Shown here: piece by piece, positions 1 to 8,267 of the stretch
How the letters are laid out: every line of letters begins with the position of its first letter
Numbering within the stretch: the first letter of the stretch is position 1
NCBI RefSeq assembly: GCF_000385375.1
Contig: NZ_ARVV01000001.1
Span: forward strand, 1,550,001 to 1,614,000
DNA: 64,000 nt
From: Methyloversatilis discipulorum
GTDB lineage: Bacteria; Pseudomonadota; Gammaproteobacteria; Burkholderiales; Rhodocyclaceae
Reading direction: 5' to 3'
Notes under the pieces: model-generated
Databases searched by the model: none
What the model was told of the DNA's origin: nothing
The model's input: the letters and a program-made list of their open reading frames with translations, nothing else
Position numbers and translations under genes: made by a program

Positions 1-216
1 GTGTTCTTCGGCGCCACCGTCGATTACGAGGACGAGGACGGCCCGCACACCGTGCAGATCGTCGGCGTCGACGAAGCCAATGCATCCGACGGTCGCATTT
101 CGTGGATATCGCCGCTCGCCCGCGCGCTGCTCAAGGCGCGCGAGGGCGACACCGTGCGCTTCCAGAGCCCGGCCGGACTGCGCGAGATCGAGGTGACCGA
201 GGTGCGCTACGAGTGA
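1..216 (+). CDS. greB: Transcription elongation factor GreA/GreB family, C-terminal part (probably GreB)
   Basis: The 71 visible residues match the C-terminal FKBP-like domain of Gre factors: FGATV near the start, the IVGVDEA segment, the diagnostic SPLARALLKAREGD stretch and a closing VTEVRY. Gre factors bind the RNA polymerase secondary channel and stimulate cleavage of backtracked transcripts. The N-terminal coiled coil that carries the catalytic acidic residues would lie left of the window, so the GTG at base 1 is probably an internal codon. WISPLARALLKA looks closer to GreB than GreA, but the two cannot be separated firmly from this piece. The next gene overlaps its stop. Confidence 0.75.
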   Translation: MFFGATVDYEDEDGPHTVQIVGVDEANASDGRISWISPLARALLKAREGDTVRFQSPAGLREIEVTEVRYE

Positions 217-581
217 GTGCAGTTCCGCACGTCCGGCTCGTTGCGCGCCTGTTGCTGGCGGCATTGCTTGCGCTGCCGGCGGCGCCGGTGCTGGCGCAAC
301 TGCTTGCGCGCAGCGCAGGTGTGGCGCTGGCCGCCGATGTCTGCAGCGTTGCCCGCCCGGGCGACGACGGAGTGCCGGCGCCGCTCCAGCACGCAGGCGC
401 GCATTGCCATTGGTGCTGCCCGCTTGGCGATGCCCTGCCGGTCATCCGCTTTGCGACGCCGACTGTGGCGTTCGCGGACGGGCAGGCGAATCCGCCTCCG
501 GCGGGGGAGCGCCGCAGCGATGCCTGCGGCATGCGGCCGGAGCCGAGGGCGCCGCCCGGGTGTCTGGCCCAGCGGGCCTGA
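213..581 (+). CDS. DUF2946-type small secreted or membrane protein
   Basis: This ORF of about 122 codons starts at a GTG that overlaps the upstream stop (GTGA overlap), so it is probably cotranscribed with the Gre gene. An N-terminal hydrophobic segment (residues about 5-30, rich in Leu and Ala) looks like a signal peptide or membrane anchor. It is followed by a HCHWCCPLGD motif of clustered His and Cys. That arrangement is typical of the DUF2946 family, small proteins often found beside copper-handling genes, and the PCu(A)C chaperone gene follows directly. A role in copper handling is an inference from the motif and the neighbour. The start has no strong ribosome site. Confidence 0.55.
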   Translation: MSAVPHVRLVARLLLAALLALPAAPVLAQLLARSAGVALAADVCSVARPGDDGVPAPLQHAGAHCHWCCPLGDALPVIRFATPTVAFADGQANPPPAGERRSDACGMRPEPRAPPGCLAQRA

Positions 582-665
582 TCCGCACATCGAATCCTCG
601 TGACGCGTCAGCCGGTCATTCCGGTGCCTCTCGCGTCATCGTTCCGCCTTTTCCGGAGTACAGAA

Positions 666-1115
666 ATGAAATCCATCCTGACCGCCTCCCTGCTTTCCAT
701 CGCCTGCAGTGCCGCCCTGGCCGGCGTCACCGTCAAGGACGCGTGGGTACGAGCGACCGTGGCCGAACAGAAGGCCACCGGCGCCTTCATGCACATCACC
801 GCGCCGAAAGCGGCGCGCCTCGTCGGCGTCCGCTCGCCGGTGGCCGGCGTTGCCGAAATCCACGAAATGTCGATGAACAACAACGTGATGCGCATGCGCG
901 CCATTCCTGCGATCGATCTGCCGGCCGGTAAAGCGGTCGAACTCAAGCCGGGCGGTTTCCACCTGATGCTGATGGACCTGCGTGCGCCGCTGGTGGACGG
1001 GCAGACCGTGCCGCTGAGCCTGACCGTCGAAACGGCCGACGGTCAGCGTGAGACCGTGGAAATCAGCGCCCCGGTGCGTCCGCTCGGCGCCGCCGCCTCG
1101 CACGATCACCACTGA
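666..1115 (+). CDS. Periplasmic copper chaperone PCu(A)C family
   Basis: 149 residues with a cleavable signal peptide (MKSILTASLLSIACSAALA). The mature part has the family's copper-ligand pattern: HEMSMNNNVMRM, then PGGFHLMLM about 20 residues later, providing His and Met ligands for Cu(I). It ends in a His-rich ASHDHH tail. PCu(A)C proteins deliver copper to the CuA site of cytochrome c oxidase in the periplasm. The ATG at 666 is chosen over an in-frame ATG at 600 because the signal peptide starts there and TTCCGGAG lies just upstream. It pairs with the preceding DUF2946 gene and is followed by a strong hairpin. Confidence 0.88.
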   Translation: MKSILTASLLSIACSAALAGVTVKDAWVRATVAEQKATGAFMHITAPKAARLVGVRSPVAGVAEIHEMSMNNNVMRMRAIPAIDLPAGKAVELKPGGFHLMLMDLRAPLVDGQTVPLSLTVETADGQRETVEISAPVRPLGAAASHDHH

Positions 1116-1135
1116 GCAAGCCCCCTCCGCACTCG

Positions 1136-1162
1136 CTGCCGGCGCCATCAGGGCGCCGGCAG
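1136..1162 (+). terminator. Hairpin terminator after the copper chaperone gene
   Basis: A perfect 11-bp stem (CTGCCGGCGCC with GGCGCCGGCAG) around a 5-base loop starts about 20 bases after the stop. There is no long T run. It separates the copper genes from the flagellar block. Confidence 0.6.
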
Positions 1163-1250
1163 TCCCGCCTCAGCTGTCCTCCGTTCTCGCCGCTGCACCC
1201 CCTCGTCTCCGGGATTTCCTCCCGCATCTGCGTCTGTTCAACTGTACAGA

Positions 1251-1299
1251 TAAAGTTAATTAACCGTACGCCTAAAGTTTTGTCCTCAGGGTTCGTAAT
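1251..1299 (+). promoter_or_regulatory. Tandem sigma-28-like promoter candidates for the fliM operon
   Basis: Two overlapping matches to the flagellar sigma pattern TAAA-N15-GCCGATAA are visible. The first is TAAAG (1251-1255), 14 bases, then GCCTAAAG (1270-1277). The second is TAAAG (1273-1277), 14 bases, then TTCGTAAT (1292-1299). The second shares TAAAGTTTTGTC with the element in front of fliE. The fliM start lies 71 bases further on. CGTACGCCTAA (1265-1275) resembles elements in front of fliE and flgB. Confidence 0.5.
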
Positions 1300-1370
1300 C
1301 CTTCGCAGCAGGTGGACGCTGACAGCCTTGTCGGGCCGGACTTTCGCAATACAACTCACACAAAACTGTC

Positions 1371-2246
1371 ATGAATTCGAATTCCAGAATGGGCGATCCG
1401 GCGGTTTCCAGGGTGCTGGACGTGAGCACACTCGGCCGGCCGGTGCATCGACTGGATGCCTTCGCCGACCGGCTGACCAAGGATCTGGCCGAAGCGCTCC
1501 GTAGCGGCATCAACCGTCGCTACCGCGCCGGCTTCGATCTGCGTGCGCTGAGCTTCGATCAGGCCGCACAGCCGGGAAAGCCGATCCGCTGGGCCGCCTA
1601 TGCAGGCCCGGCCGGCCGCATCCTTTTCGCCGCCGAGCGACCGCTGGTGCTGACCTTGCTGGGCTATCGCTTCGGTCTGTTCGGACGCGATGGCGCGTCG
1701 GCGCCCGCAATCCCCGAGGTCGCGGGTCGCGAGACGGCGACCGAGGAACGCGTCGCCGCTGGCCTTGGCGAGGAACTGATCACCGTGGTGGCTGCGCGCA
1801 TCGCGGCCGGCGATCCGGAACGAGCGCTCGATGTCGTCGCACCGCCGGCATTTGTCGTGACGCCCGCCGCACCGCCCGCACCGGGCGCATGGACCTTGAC
1901 CTGCACGGTTGCCGATCCCTTGCTCGGCGAGGACTGCCACATGTGGTTCGTGCTCGACGACGCCTGCATGGACAGCTTGCTGCGCGGTCTCGCGCCGCCT
2001 GCCGACAGGAAGGACGCGACGCGCGCCGACACGCCCTTCGCCAACCGTCTCCAGATGACGCTCACCGGTCGCCTGCTGAGCAAGGAAATCCAGCTCGGCG
2101 AACTGTTCGACCTGCGTGTGGGCGACGTCATTCCGGTCTTCGTCGGCGAAGCCGACGTACTGGTCGACGACTCGCGCCTCTTTACGGCAGCTGTCGCCGA
2201 GCACAAGGGCAAGCTCTGCCTCACCTCATTCAACGATATGGACTGA
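1371..2246 (+). CDS. fliM: Flagellar motor switch protein FliM-like (lateral type)
   Basis: 291 residues. The C-terminal about 80 residues (NRLQMTLTGRLLSKEIQLGELFDLRVGDVIPV and onward) form a SpoA domain as in FliM and FliN, and the gene immediately precedes fliN and fliP, the position of lfiM in lateral flagellar loci. The middle is divergent. FliM forms the C-ring with FliN and FliG and sets rotation direction. The N-terminal EIDALL-type CheY-docking peptide of canonical FliM is absent; the protein opens with MNSNSRMGDPAVSRVLD. A similar peptide is found at the start of the next gene instead. The ATG at 1371 follows the sigma-28-like promoters; its ribosome site is weak. Confidence 0.8.
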   Translation: MNSNSRMGDPAVSRVLDVSTLGRPVHRLDAFADRLTKDLAEALRSGINRRYRAGFDLRALSFDQAAQPGKPIRWAAYAGPAGRILFAAERPLVLTLLGYRFGLFGRDGASAPAIPEVAGRETATEERVAAGLGEELITVVAARIAAGDPERALDVVAPPAFVVTPAAPPAPGAWTLTCTVADPLLGEDCHMWFVLDDACMDSLLRGLAPPADRKDATRADTPFANRLQMTLTGRLLSKEIQLGELFDLRVGDVIPVFVGEADVLVDDSRLFTAAVAEHKGKLCLTSFNDMD

Positions 2247-2250
2247 TGCC

Positions 2251-2616
2251 ATGGACAACACTTCCGGAATCGACGCACTGCTGGACGGACTGGACGAGGC
2301 AGGCGACGACCTCGCGCTGCTCGGCAACGAAGCGCCGGTCACACCGGCTGCGCCGCGACGGAACATTCCGCAGATGATGCGGCGCATACCGGTCACGCTG
2401 ACGCTGGAAGTCGGTTCCGCGCGCGTATCGCTGCAGGACCTGATGGACATCGAACCGTCGAGCGTGCTCGAACTGGACTCGCTGGCCGGCCAGCCGCTGG
2501 TGATCAAGGTCAATGGCACGCCCATCGGTCACGCCGAGGTGGTGCTGGTCGGCGACAACCACGGCCTGCGCGTGGTCGACCTCGACGGTCTCGATCTGGA
2601 CAGCCTGGCGCAATGA
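2251..2616 (+). CDS. fliN: Flagellar motor switch protein FliN with a CheY-docking-like N-terminus
   Basis: 121 residues. Residues about 45-120 are a clear SpoA domain (IPVTLTLEVGSARVSLQDLMDI and so on), the signature of FliN, which builds the lower C-ring and docks the FliH-FliI export ATPase. The N-terminus reads NTSGIDALLDGLDE, which resembles the EIDALL peptide by which FliM (or FliY) captures phosphorylated CheY. It starts four bases after the fliM stop and overlaps fliP by 4 bp. FliN proteins are usually 100-140 residues, so the length is normal. Confidence 0.88.
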   Translation: MDNTSGIDALLDGLDEAGDDLALLGNEAPVTPAAPRRNIPQMMRRIPVTLTLEVGSARVSLQDLMDIEPSSVLELDSLAGQPLVIKVNGTPIGHAEVVLVGDNHGLRVVDLDGLDLDSLAQ

Positions 2617-3386
2617 CCTACCGATCGTCGTGCGGAGGGCCGTGGGCGCGCCGCGCAGGCAGGCTGCTGCCGGCCGTGGCCGCGGTCGTCGTCTGTGCGT
2701 CGGCCGGCGCGGCCGAGATACCGCTGCTCGAATCGACCACCCGCGGCGCCACCACCGAGTTTTCGGTGAAGACGCAGATACTCATCATCATGACCATGCT
2801 CGGGTTGCTGCCCGTCATGGTGATGATGATGACCAGCTTCACCCGCTTCGTCATCGTGCTGTCGCTGCTTCGCCAGGCGCTGGGACTGCAGCAGGGCCTG
2901 CCCAACCGCATCGTCACCGGCATCGCGCTCATCCTGACGCTGCTGGTGATGCGCCCGATCGGCGAACAGATATGGGCCGAGGCCTTCGTGCCCTACGACC
3001 GCGACAGCATCAGTCTCGAACAGGCGCTGAAGATCGCCGAGGCGCCGGTGTCGCGTTTCATGATGGCGCAGACCGGAAAGGCCGCGCTCGAACAGATCGC
3101 CCGCCTGTCCGGCTCCGGGCCGGTCGCGCAGCCGATGGACCATCCCTTCCTGGTGCGTCTGGCCGCCTTCGTGCTGAGCGAGCTGAAGACCGCCTTCCAG
3201 ATCGGCTGCATGCTGTTCATCCCCTTCCTGGTGATAGACCTCGTCGTGTCCTCGGTGCTGATGGCCATGGGCATGATGATGCTGTCGCCGCTGGTGATTT
3301 CGCTGCCACTGAAGCTGCTGCTGTTCGTGCTGGTCGACGGCTGGACGCTCACCGTCAACACGCTGGTCACCAGCATCCAGGTCTGA
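2613..3386 (+). CDS. fliP: Flagellar type III export gate protein FliP
   Basis: 257 residues: a signal peptide (to about residue 34, ending SAGAA), a transmembrane block at about 50-95 with the conserved MMTSFTRFVIVLSLLRQALG signature, a periplasmic loop, and two C-terminal membrane helices with FQIGCMLFIPFLVIDLVVSS and the MGMMMLSPLVISLPLKLLLF ending. FliP pentamers with FliQ and FliR form the export gate core of the basal body. It overlaps fliN by 4 bp and is followed 4 bases later by fliQ. No fliO is found in the cluster, as expected for lateral systems. Confidence 0.96.
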   Translation: MTYRSSCGGPWARRAGRLLPAVAAVVVCASAGAAEIPLLESTTRGATTEFSVKTQILIIMTMLGLLPVMVMMMTSFTRFVIVLSLLRQALGLQQGLPNRIVTGIALILTLLVMRPIGEQIWAEAFVPYDRDSISLEQALKIAEAPVSRFMMAQTGKAALEQIARLSGSGPVAQPMDHPFLVRLAAFVLSELKTAFQIGCMLFIPFLVIDLVVSSVLMAMGMMMLSPLVISLPLKLLLFVLVDGWTLTVNTLVTSIQV

Positions 3387-3390
3387 CGCG

Positions 3391-3663
3391 ATGCTGACGC
3401 CCGACATCGCCGTCGATCTGGTCAGCGAGAGCCTGCACATCACCATGGTGCTGGTGCTGCTGCTGGTCGGCCCCGGCCTCGTGATGGGCCTCATCGTCGC
3501 GCTGTTCCAGGCGGCAACGCAGATCAACGAACAGACGCTGAGCTTCCTGCCCCGACTGCTGGTCACGCTGCTTGCCATCATCTTCGCCGGACGCTGGATG
3601 ACCGGCTACCTGATGGACTTCTGCGTGTCGGTGTTCCAGCGGGCATCGGCGCTGGTCGGCTGA
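3391..3663 (+). CDS. fliQ: Flagellar export gate protein FliQ
   Basis: 90 residues, two transmembrane helices (about 17-40 and 50-75), with the family pattern GLIVALFQAATQINEQTLSFLPR between them. FliQ is the smallest subunit of the FliPQR export gate. The length is exactly that of the family (about 89-90). It sits between fliP and fliR with only short gaps, inside one operon. Confidence 0.95.
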   Translation: MLTPDIAVDLVSESLHITMVLVLLLVGPGLVMGLIVALFQAATQINEQTLSFLPRLLVTLLAIIFAGRWMTGYLMDFCVSVFQRASALVG

Positions 3664-3678
3664 ACGGGCGGGGACCAG

Positions 3679-4461
3679 GTGGAGCCGCTGTTCAACCAGA
3701 TGCTGCCGCTGCTGCACTCGCTGTGGTGGCCGTTCTGCCGCATCCTCGCGATGTTCAGCGCGGCGCCGCTGATCGGCGAGACCACGCTGCCGATGCCGGT
3801 GCGCATCCTGCTGTCGCTGGTGCTGGCGGTGGTCATGCTGCCGCTGGTGCAGGACGGCGCGCAGATCGACCCGTTCTCGCTGAACGGCGTCGTCACCACG
3901 GTGCAGGAGGTGCTGATCGGCTTCGTGATGGGGCTGGCTTTCCACCTCGCGATGGCCGTCATCATGGTGCTCGGTTTCCTGGTGTCGTCGCAGATCGGCC
4001 TGTCGATGGCGCTGATGAACGATCCGCTCAACGGCGCTTCGTCCGACGTCGTATCGAGCCTGCTGGCGACCCTGTGCGCGCTGGTGTTCTTCGCCGTCGA
4101 CGGCCACCTGCTGCTGGCCGGCGTCATCGGCGCCAGCTTCGGTGCCTGGCCTGTGGGCGGCGGCATTCCGCTGTCCACACTGCAGGCGATCGCGCTCAAC
4201 GTGGCCTGGGTGTTCTCGGCGGCGCTGCTGCTCGCGGTGCCCATGGTGTTCGCGACCATGGTGGTGCAGATCGGCTTCGGCTTCCTGAACCGCGTGGCGC
4301 CGTCGCTGAACCTGTTCTCGCTCGGCTTCTCTCTGGTGACCGTATTCGGGCTGTTCATGCTGGGCCATGTCGCGCGCGTGGTGCCGCAGCACTATCTGCG
4401 CATGTGCGGGCAGGTGCTCGACATGCTGCAGCAGCAGATGAGGGCGGCGTCGCATGGCTGA
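3679..4461 (+). CDS. fliR: Flagellar export gate protein FliR
   Basis: 260 residues with six or so predicted membrane segments. Recognisable parts are FSAAPLIGETTLPMPVRILLSLVLAVVMLP near the N-terminus, the conserved NDPLNGASSDVVSSLLATLCALVFF middle and the MVFATMVVQIGFGFLNRVAPSLNLFSLGF block. FliR completes the FliP5Q4R1 export channel. It starts at GTG (3679) after a GGGGACC ribosome site and overlaps flhB by 8 bp. Confidence 0.94.
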   Translation: MEPLFNQMLPLLHSLWWPFCRILAMFSAAPLIGETTLPMPVRILLSLVLAVVMLPLVQDGAQIDPFSLNGVVTTVQEVLIGFVMGLAFHLAMAVIMVLGFLVSSQIGLSMALMNDPLNGASSDVVSSLLATLCALVFFAVDGHLLLAGVIGASFGAWPVGGGIPLSTLQAIALNVAWVFSAALLLAVPMVFATMVVQIGFGFLNRVAPSLNLFSLGFSLVTVFGLFMLGHVARVVPQHYLRMCGQVLDMLQQQMRAASHG

Positions 4462-5596
4462 CGAATCCGGCAGCGGCGACAAGTCCGAAAAGCCCTCGCA
4501 GCAGAAGCTCAGGAAGACGCGCGAGAAGGGGCAGGTCGTCCGCTCGCGCGATCTGGCGACGGCGGTTGGCATCCTGGTGAGCCTCAAGCTCATCGTGCTG
4601 ATGATGCCGTCGCTGCTCGACGACTTCCGCGCGCTGTTCGCACTCGGCTTCGTGCCGCTGGACGGCGACGGCGCGCTGGACAACGCATGGTCGGCGCGCT
4701 TCGCCGCCGCCTCGACGCTGCTGCTGAAGATGCTGCTGCCGCTGTGTGCGGTACCGCTGGCCATCCTGGTCGCGTCGATGCTGCCCGGTGGCTGGGTGCT
4801 CAACGTCGAGCACTGGCAGCCCAAGCTGGAACGCCTGAGCCCGATCAAGAATCTGGGTCGCCTGGTGTCGCCCAAGCACCTGTTCGAGGTGGCGACCTCG
4901 ATGCTGAAGGCGACCGCGCTGTGCTGCGTGCTGTGGTACGTCTGCAGCCGCGGCGTCACCGACTTCCTGATGCTGCAGTCGCTGCCGCTGGACCGCGCGC
5001 TGGTTGCCGGCGCCGGCCTGATGCTGGACAGCATCATGGCGCTGTGCGCCGTGTTCGTCGTGTTCGCGCTGGTCGACGTGCCGGCCCAGGCCTTCTTCTT
5101 CCTGCGCAATCTGCGCATGACCAAGCAGGAGGTGAAGGAGGAGCACAAGTCGAGCGAAGGGCGACCCGAGGTGAAACAGCGCATCAGGCAGTTGCAGCGC
5201 CAGATGGCGCGGCGCGGCGTGCGCAAGGCGGTGCCGGGGGCCGACGTCGTCATCGTCAACCCGGAGCATTACGCGGTCGCGCTGAAGTATGACGAGCGCC
5301 GTGCGCAGGCACCTTTCGTCATCGCCAAGGGCGTGGACGAAATGGCGCTCTACATCCGCGCCATCGCCGCCGAACACAGCGTCGAGACGGTCGAACTGCC
5401 GCCGCTTGCACGCGCGATCTACAACACCAGCCAGGTCAACCAGCAGATTCCGCTGCCGCTGTATCGCGCGGTGGCGCAGGTGCTCACCTACGTGCTGCAG
5501 CTCAAGGCCTTCCGCCGCGGGCAGCGTCGGGGCGAGCCGCGCCTGCCGACCGACCTGGTCATTCCGAAACATCTGAGCGAGGTGATGCCCGCATGA
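4454..5596 (+). CDS. flhB: Flagellar export switch protein FlhB
   Basis: 380 residues: a charged N-terminus (DKSEKPSQQKLRKTREKGQVVRSRD, broken across the family start), four membrane segments between about 30 and 215, and a cytoplasmic C-terminal domain. The autocleavage site reads NPEH (Asn269-Pro270) instead of the usual NPTH; cleavage occurs between Asn and Pro, both conserved. FlhB switches export from rod and hook to filament substrates. It overlaps fliR (8 bp) and flhA (4 bp), typical of the lfhB-lfhA order. Confidence 0.95.
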   Translation: MADESGSGDKSEKPSQQKLRKTREKGQVVRSRDLATAVGILVSLKLIVLMMPSLLDDFRALFALGFVPLDGDGALDNAWSARFAAASTLLLKMLLPLCAVPLAILVASMLPGGWVLNVEHWQPKLERLSPIKNLGRLVSPKHLFEVATSMLKATALCCVLWYVCSRGVTDFLMLQSLPLDRALVAGAGLMLDSIMALCAVFVVFALVDVPAQAFFFLRNLRMTKQEVKEEHKSSEGRPEVKQRIRQLQRQMARRGVRKAVPGADVVIVNPEHYAVALKYDERRAQAPFVIAKGVDEMALYIRAIAAEHSVETVELPPLARAIYNTSQVNQQIPLPLYRAVAQVLTYVLQLKAFRRGQRRGEPRLPTDLVIPKHLSEVMPA

Positions 5597-7680
5597 ACTT
5601 CCTGAACCGCCTGGTCGACGAAATGCGCCGGCACCGCGTCGCCACACCGGTGTTCCTGCTGCTGATACTGGCGATGGTGATACTGCCGCTGCCGCCGGTG
5701 CTGCTCGACGTGCTGTTCACGTTCAACATCGTGCTGGCGCTGATCGTCATCCTGGTCAGCGTGTCGGCCAGACGGCCGCTCGATTTCTCGGTCTTTCCGA
5801 CCATCATCCTCGCCACCACGCTGATGCGGCTGACGCTGAACGTCGCGTCCACGCGGGTGGTGCTGCTGCACGGCCACGAAGGCACGCACGCCGCCGGCCA
5901 GGTGATCGAGTCCTTCGGCAACGTGGTGATCGGCGGCAACTTCGTGGTCGGTCTGGTGGTGTTCGTCATCCTGATGATCATCAACTTCGTCGTCGTGACC
6001 AAGGGTGCGGAGCGCATTTCCGAGGTGTCGGCCCGCTTCACGCTGGATGCGCTGCCGGGCAAGCAGATGGCCATCGACGCCGATCTGAACGCCGGCCTGA
6101 TCAACCAGGAGAAGGCCCAGGCACGCCGTCGCGACGTAGCGATGGAGGCCGACTTCTACGGCGCCATGGACGGCGCGTCGAAGTTCGTGCGCGGCGACGC
6201 CATCGCCAGCATCCTCATCCTGCTGATCAATATGGTGGGCGGCGTCATCATCGGCGCGCTGATGTACGACCTGAGCCTTGGCGACGCCTTCCGCCAGTAC
6301 GCGCTGCTCACCATCGGTGACGGTCTGGTGGCGCAGATCCCGGCGCTGCTGCTGTCGGCCGCGGCCGCCATCATCGTCACCCGCATCAGCGATTCCGGCG
6401 ACTTCGAACAGCAGATCAGTGCCCAGCTGCTGACCTCGCCGACGGTCATGTACGGCGCGGCGGCGATGATGGCGGTGCTGGCCGCCATTCCGGGCATGCC
6501 GACGCTGATGTTCGCGCTGTTCGCCAGCGTGCTCGGCTTCGTCGGCTGGCGCCTGTCGGGGATGGCCGAGCGACCGGCGCAGAGCGATCTGGGTGAGGTC
6601 GAGAGTGCACTGATCAACAGCCGTGCGCCCGAACTCGACTGGAGCGATCTGCCCGTGGTCGAGCCGGTCACCATCATGCTTGGCTACAAGCTGGTCGGCT
6701 TGATCGACGCAGCGCAGGGCGCGCCGCTGACACGGCGCATCAAGGGCGTGCGCCAGAGCCTGAGCGAAACCATGGGCTTCCTGCTGCCGCCGATCGGCGT
6801 GCGCGACGATCTTTCGCTGAAGCCTTCGCAGTATTCGGTGCTGCTCAGCGGCGCGGTGATCGCCCAGGCGGAAGTATTCGCCGACCGGCTGATGGCCATT
6901 CCGTCGCCGAAAACCTACGGCACGCTGGACGGCATTCCGGGCATAGAGCCGGCCTATGGCATGCCGGTTACGTGGATCGCGCCGGAGGACAAGGCGCACG
7001 CGCTCGGCCTCGGCTATCAAGTGGTCGAGTGCGCGTCGGTCATTACCACCCACCTGTCCAAGCTGGCGCGCGAGCATCTGGCGGAACTGTTCGGTCACGA
7101 GGACGTGCCGGCGCTGCTGGAACGCCTCAGCGCGCTGACGCCCAAGCTGTCGGCGGCGCTGGACAAGGCGATGACGCACACCCAGCTGCTGCGCGTGTTC
7201 CGTGTGCTGCTGGCCGAGAACGTGTCGCTGAAGGACATCGTGCCTATCGCTACCACGCTGGTCGAGAACGCCGAAGTGACGAAGGACCCCATCCTGCTGG
7301 CGGCCGAGGTGCGCTGCGCGCTGCGTCGCCAGATTGTCGGTACGCTGGTCGGACCGCTGAACGAGATGAAGGTGTTCAATCTGGGCAGCGAACTGGAGAA
7401 CATGCTGCTGGGTTCGCTGAATCAGGCGCGTCAGAGCGGCAAGGCGGCGCTGGACAACTATCCGATCGACCCCAACCTGCTGGCGCAGCTGCAGACCCAC
7501 ATGCCGCTGGCGCGCGACCAGATGAAACAGCAGGGCGGCACGCCGCTGCTGCTGGTGATGCCGCAGATCCGTCCGCTGCTCGCGCGCTACGCGAGGCTGT
7601 TCGCGCCGGGACTGCAGGTACTGTCGTACAACGAAGTGCCGGAACAGCGCGACGTCAGCGTCGTCGGCACACTGGGCTGA
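5593..7680 (+). CDS. flhA: Flagellar export apparatus protein FlhA
   Basis: 695 residues. The first about 330 hold eight membrane segments and the FHIPEP family core (FPTIILATTLMRLTLNVAST, MAIDADLNAGLINQEKAQARR). The rest is the cytoplasmic domain that forms the nonameric ring and receives chaperone-substrate complexes. FlhA powers and gates export with the proton motive force. It is the last gene of the fliM operon; its stop sits in a short hairpin facing the convergent gene at 7690. The normal length for the family is about 690-700. Confidence 0.97.
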   Translation: MNFLNRLVDEMRRHRVATPVFLLLILAMVILPLPPVLLDVLFTFNIVLALIVILVSVSARRPLDFSVFPTIILATTLMRLTLNVASTRVVLLHGHEGTHAAGQVIESFGNVVIGGNFVVGLVVFVILMIINFVVVTKGAERISEVSARFTLDALPGKQMAIDADLNAGLINQEKAQARRRDVAMEADFYGAMDGASKFVRGDAIASILILLINMVGGVIIGALMYDLSLGDAFRQYALLTIGDGLVAQIPALLLSAAAAIIVTRISDSGDFEQQISAQLLTSPTVMYGAAAMMAVLAAIPGMPTLMFALFASVLGFVGWRLSGMAERPAQSDLGEVESALINSRAPELDWSDLPVVEPVTIMLGYKLVGLIDAAQGAPLTRRIKGVRQSLSETMGFLLPPIGVRDDLSLKPSQYSVLLSGAVIAQAEVFADRLMAIPSPKTYGTLDGIPGIEPAYGMPVTWIAPEDKAHALGLGYQVVECASVITTHLSKLAREHLAELFGHEDVPALLERLSALTPKLSAALDKAMTHTQLLRVFRVLLAENVSLKDIVPIATTLVENAEVTKDPILLAAEVRCALRRQIVGTLVGPLNEMKVFNLGSELENMLLGSLNQARQSGKAALDNYPIDPNLLAQLQTHMPLARDQMKQQGGTPLLLVMPQIRPLLARYARLFAPGLQVLSYNEVPEQRDVSVVGTLG

Positions 7681-7693
7681 GCGAGGCGCTCAG
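7677..7693. terminator. Short bidirectional hairpin between flhA and the convergent gene
   Basis: CTGAGCG and CGCTCAG form a 7-bp stem with a 3-base loop that includes the flhA stop and the stop of the reverse-strand gene. It has no T run, so activity is uncertain. Confidence 0.4.
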
Positions 7694-8142
7694 CAGAGCC
7701 TGCCGCCGCGCGCGTGCAGGAAGGCGTGGGTGAGCCAGGCGATGCGGCAGACTGTGAGTTCGGTCGCCACGATGCGCTGTCGCGCCAGGATGGGCAGTAT
7801 GTAGTCGATGCAGCGCACGCCACCGTTGGCGTCGCGCGTCGCTCGGCACAGCAGGCCGGTGCGCCGCAGATCGTCGTCGGACACGACCTCGCAGGGCGAC
7901 AGGCGGTCGTGCCCGTTCTCGATCAGGAACTGCAGCGCCACCACGAAGGCGGCACGCGCAATGCGGATGTCCTGCGGCACGATGCGCACGTATGGACGGT
8001 CCGTCTCGTGCAGGATTTCGAAATCGATGTCGGACACGCCGTGCGTGGCGTAGCGCTGGCCATCGCCGATGAGGTGCCAGATCGCATCTATCGTTGCTTC
8101 GGCGTGTGAATCGCAGATCGCGGATTCGCAGCGGTTCCTCAT
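7690..8142 (-). CDS. Hypothetical protein encoded between flhA and the flagellins
   Basis: I do not recognise this protein of about 150 residues. It has no signal peptide or membrane segment. Visible parts are ATIDAIWHLIGDGQRYATHG, a middle with ARAAFVVALQFLIENGHD, several Cys (CESAIC near the start, LLCRATRD) and a C-terminal hydrophobic helix (ELTVCRIAWLTHAFL). An AAGGA ribosome site 8 bases ahead supports the ATG at 8142; an in-frame ATG at 8151 is the alternative. It converges on flhA and lies downstream of flagellin 1 but beyond that gene's terminator, so it may have its own promoter. A flagellar regulator or chaperone is possible from context only. Confidence 0.6.
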   Translation of the reverse strand: MRNRCESAICDSHAEATIDAIWHLIGDGQRYATHGVSDIDFEILHETDRPYVRIVPQDIRIARAAFVVALQFLIENGHDRLSPCEVVSDDDLRRTGLLCRATRDANGGVRCIDYILPILARQRIVATELTVCRIAWLTHAFLHARGGRLC

Positions 8143-8190
8143 ATGGTTCATCCTTCCGGTTGGGTAGTGCGCTGCCGGCGCCACGGCGAA

Positions 8191-8219
8191 CGCCCGCGCC
8201 GGTGAGACCGGGGCGGGCG
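8191..8219 (-). terminator. Hairpin terminator after flagellin 1
   Basis: A 13-bp stem with one mismatch (CGCCCGCGCCGGT with ACCGGGGCGGGCG) closes a 3-base loop about 50 bases beyond the flagellin 1 stop. It lies between flagellin 1 and the next reverse-strand gene. Confidence 0.55.
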
Positions 8220-8267
8220 GACGCGGAACGGGAGTTGCCGGACGCCGGAGCGTTGGCAGTCGCGGTG

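Noticed and set aside
1251..1277. First of the two fliM promoters as a definite promoter
   Set aside because: Its -10 overlaps the -35 of the second and the CGTACGCCTAA element, so only one of the two may be real. I list both as candidates rather than naming one.
3367..5259. Long reverse-strand open frame opposite fliR and flhB (630 codons)
   Set aside because: It lies antisense to well-supported flagellar genes, is rich in His, Gln and Arg as expected from the complement of GC-rich genes, and has no family pattern or ribosome site.
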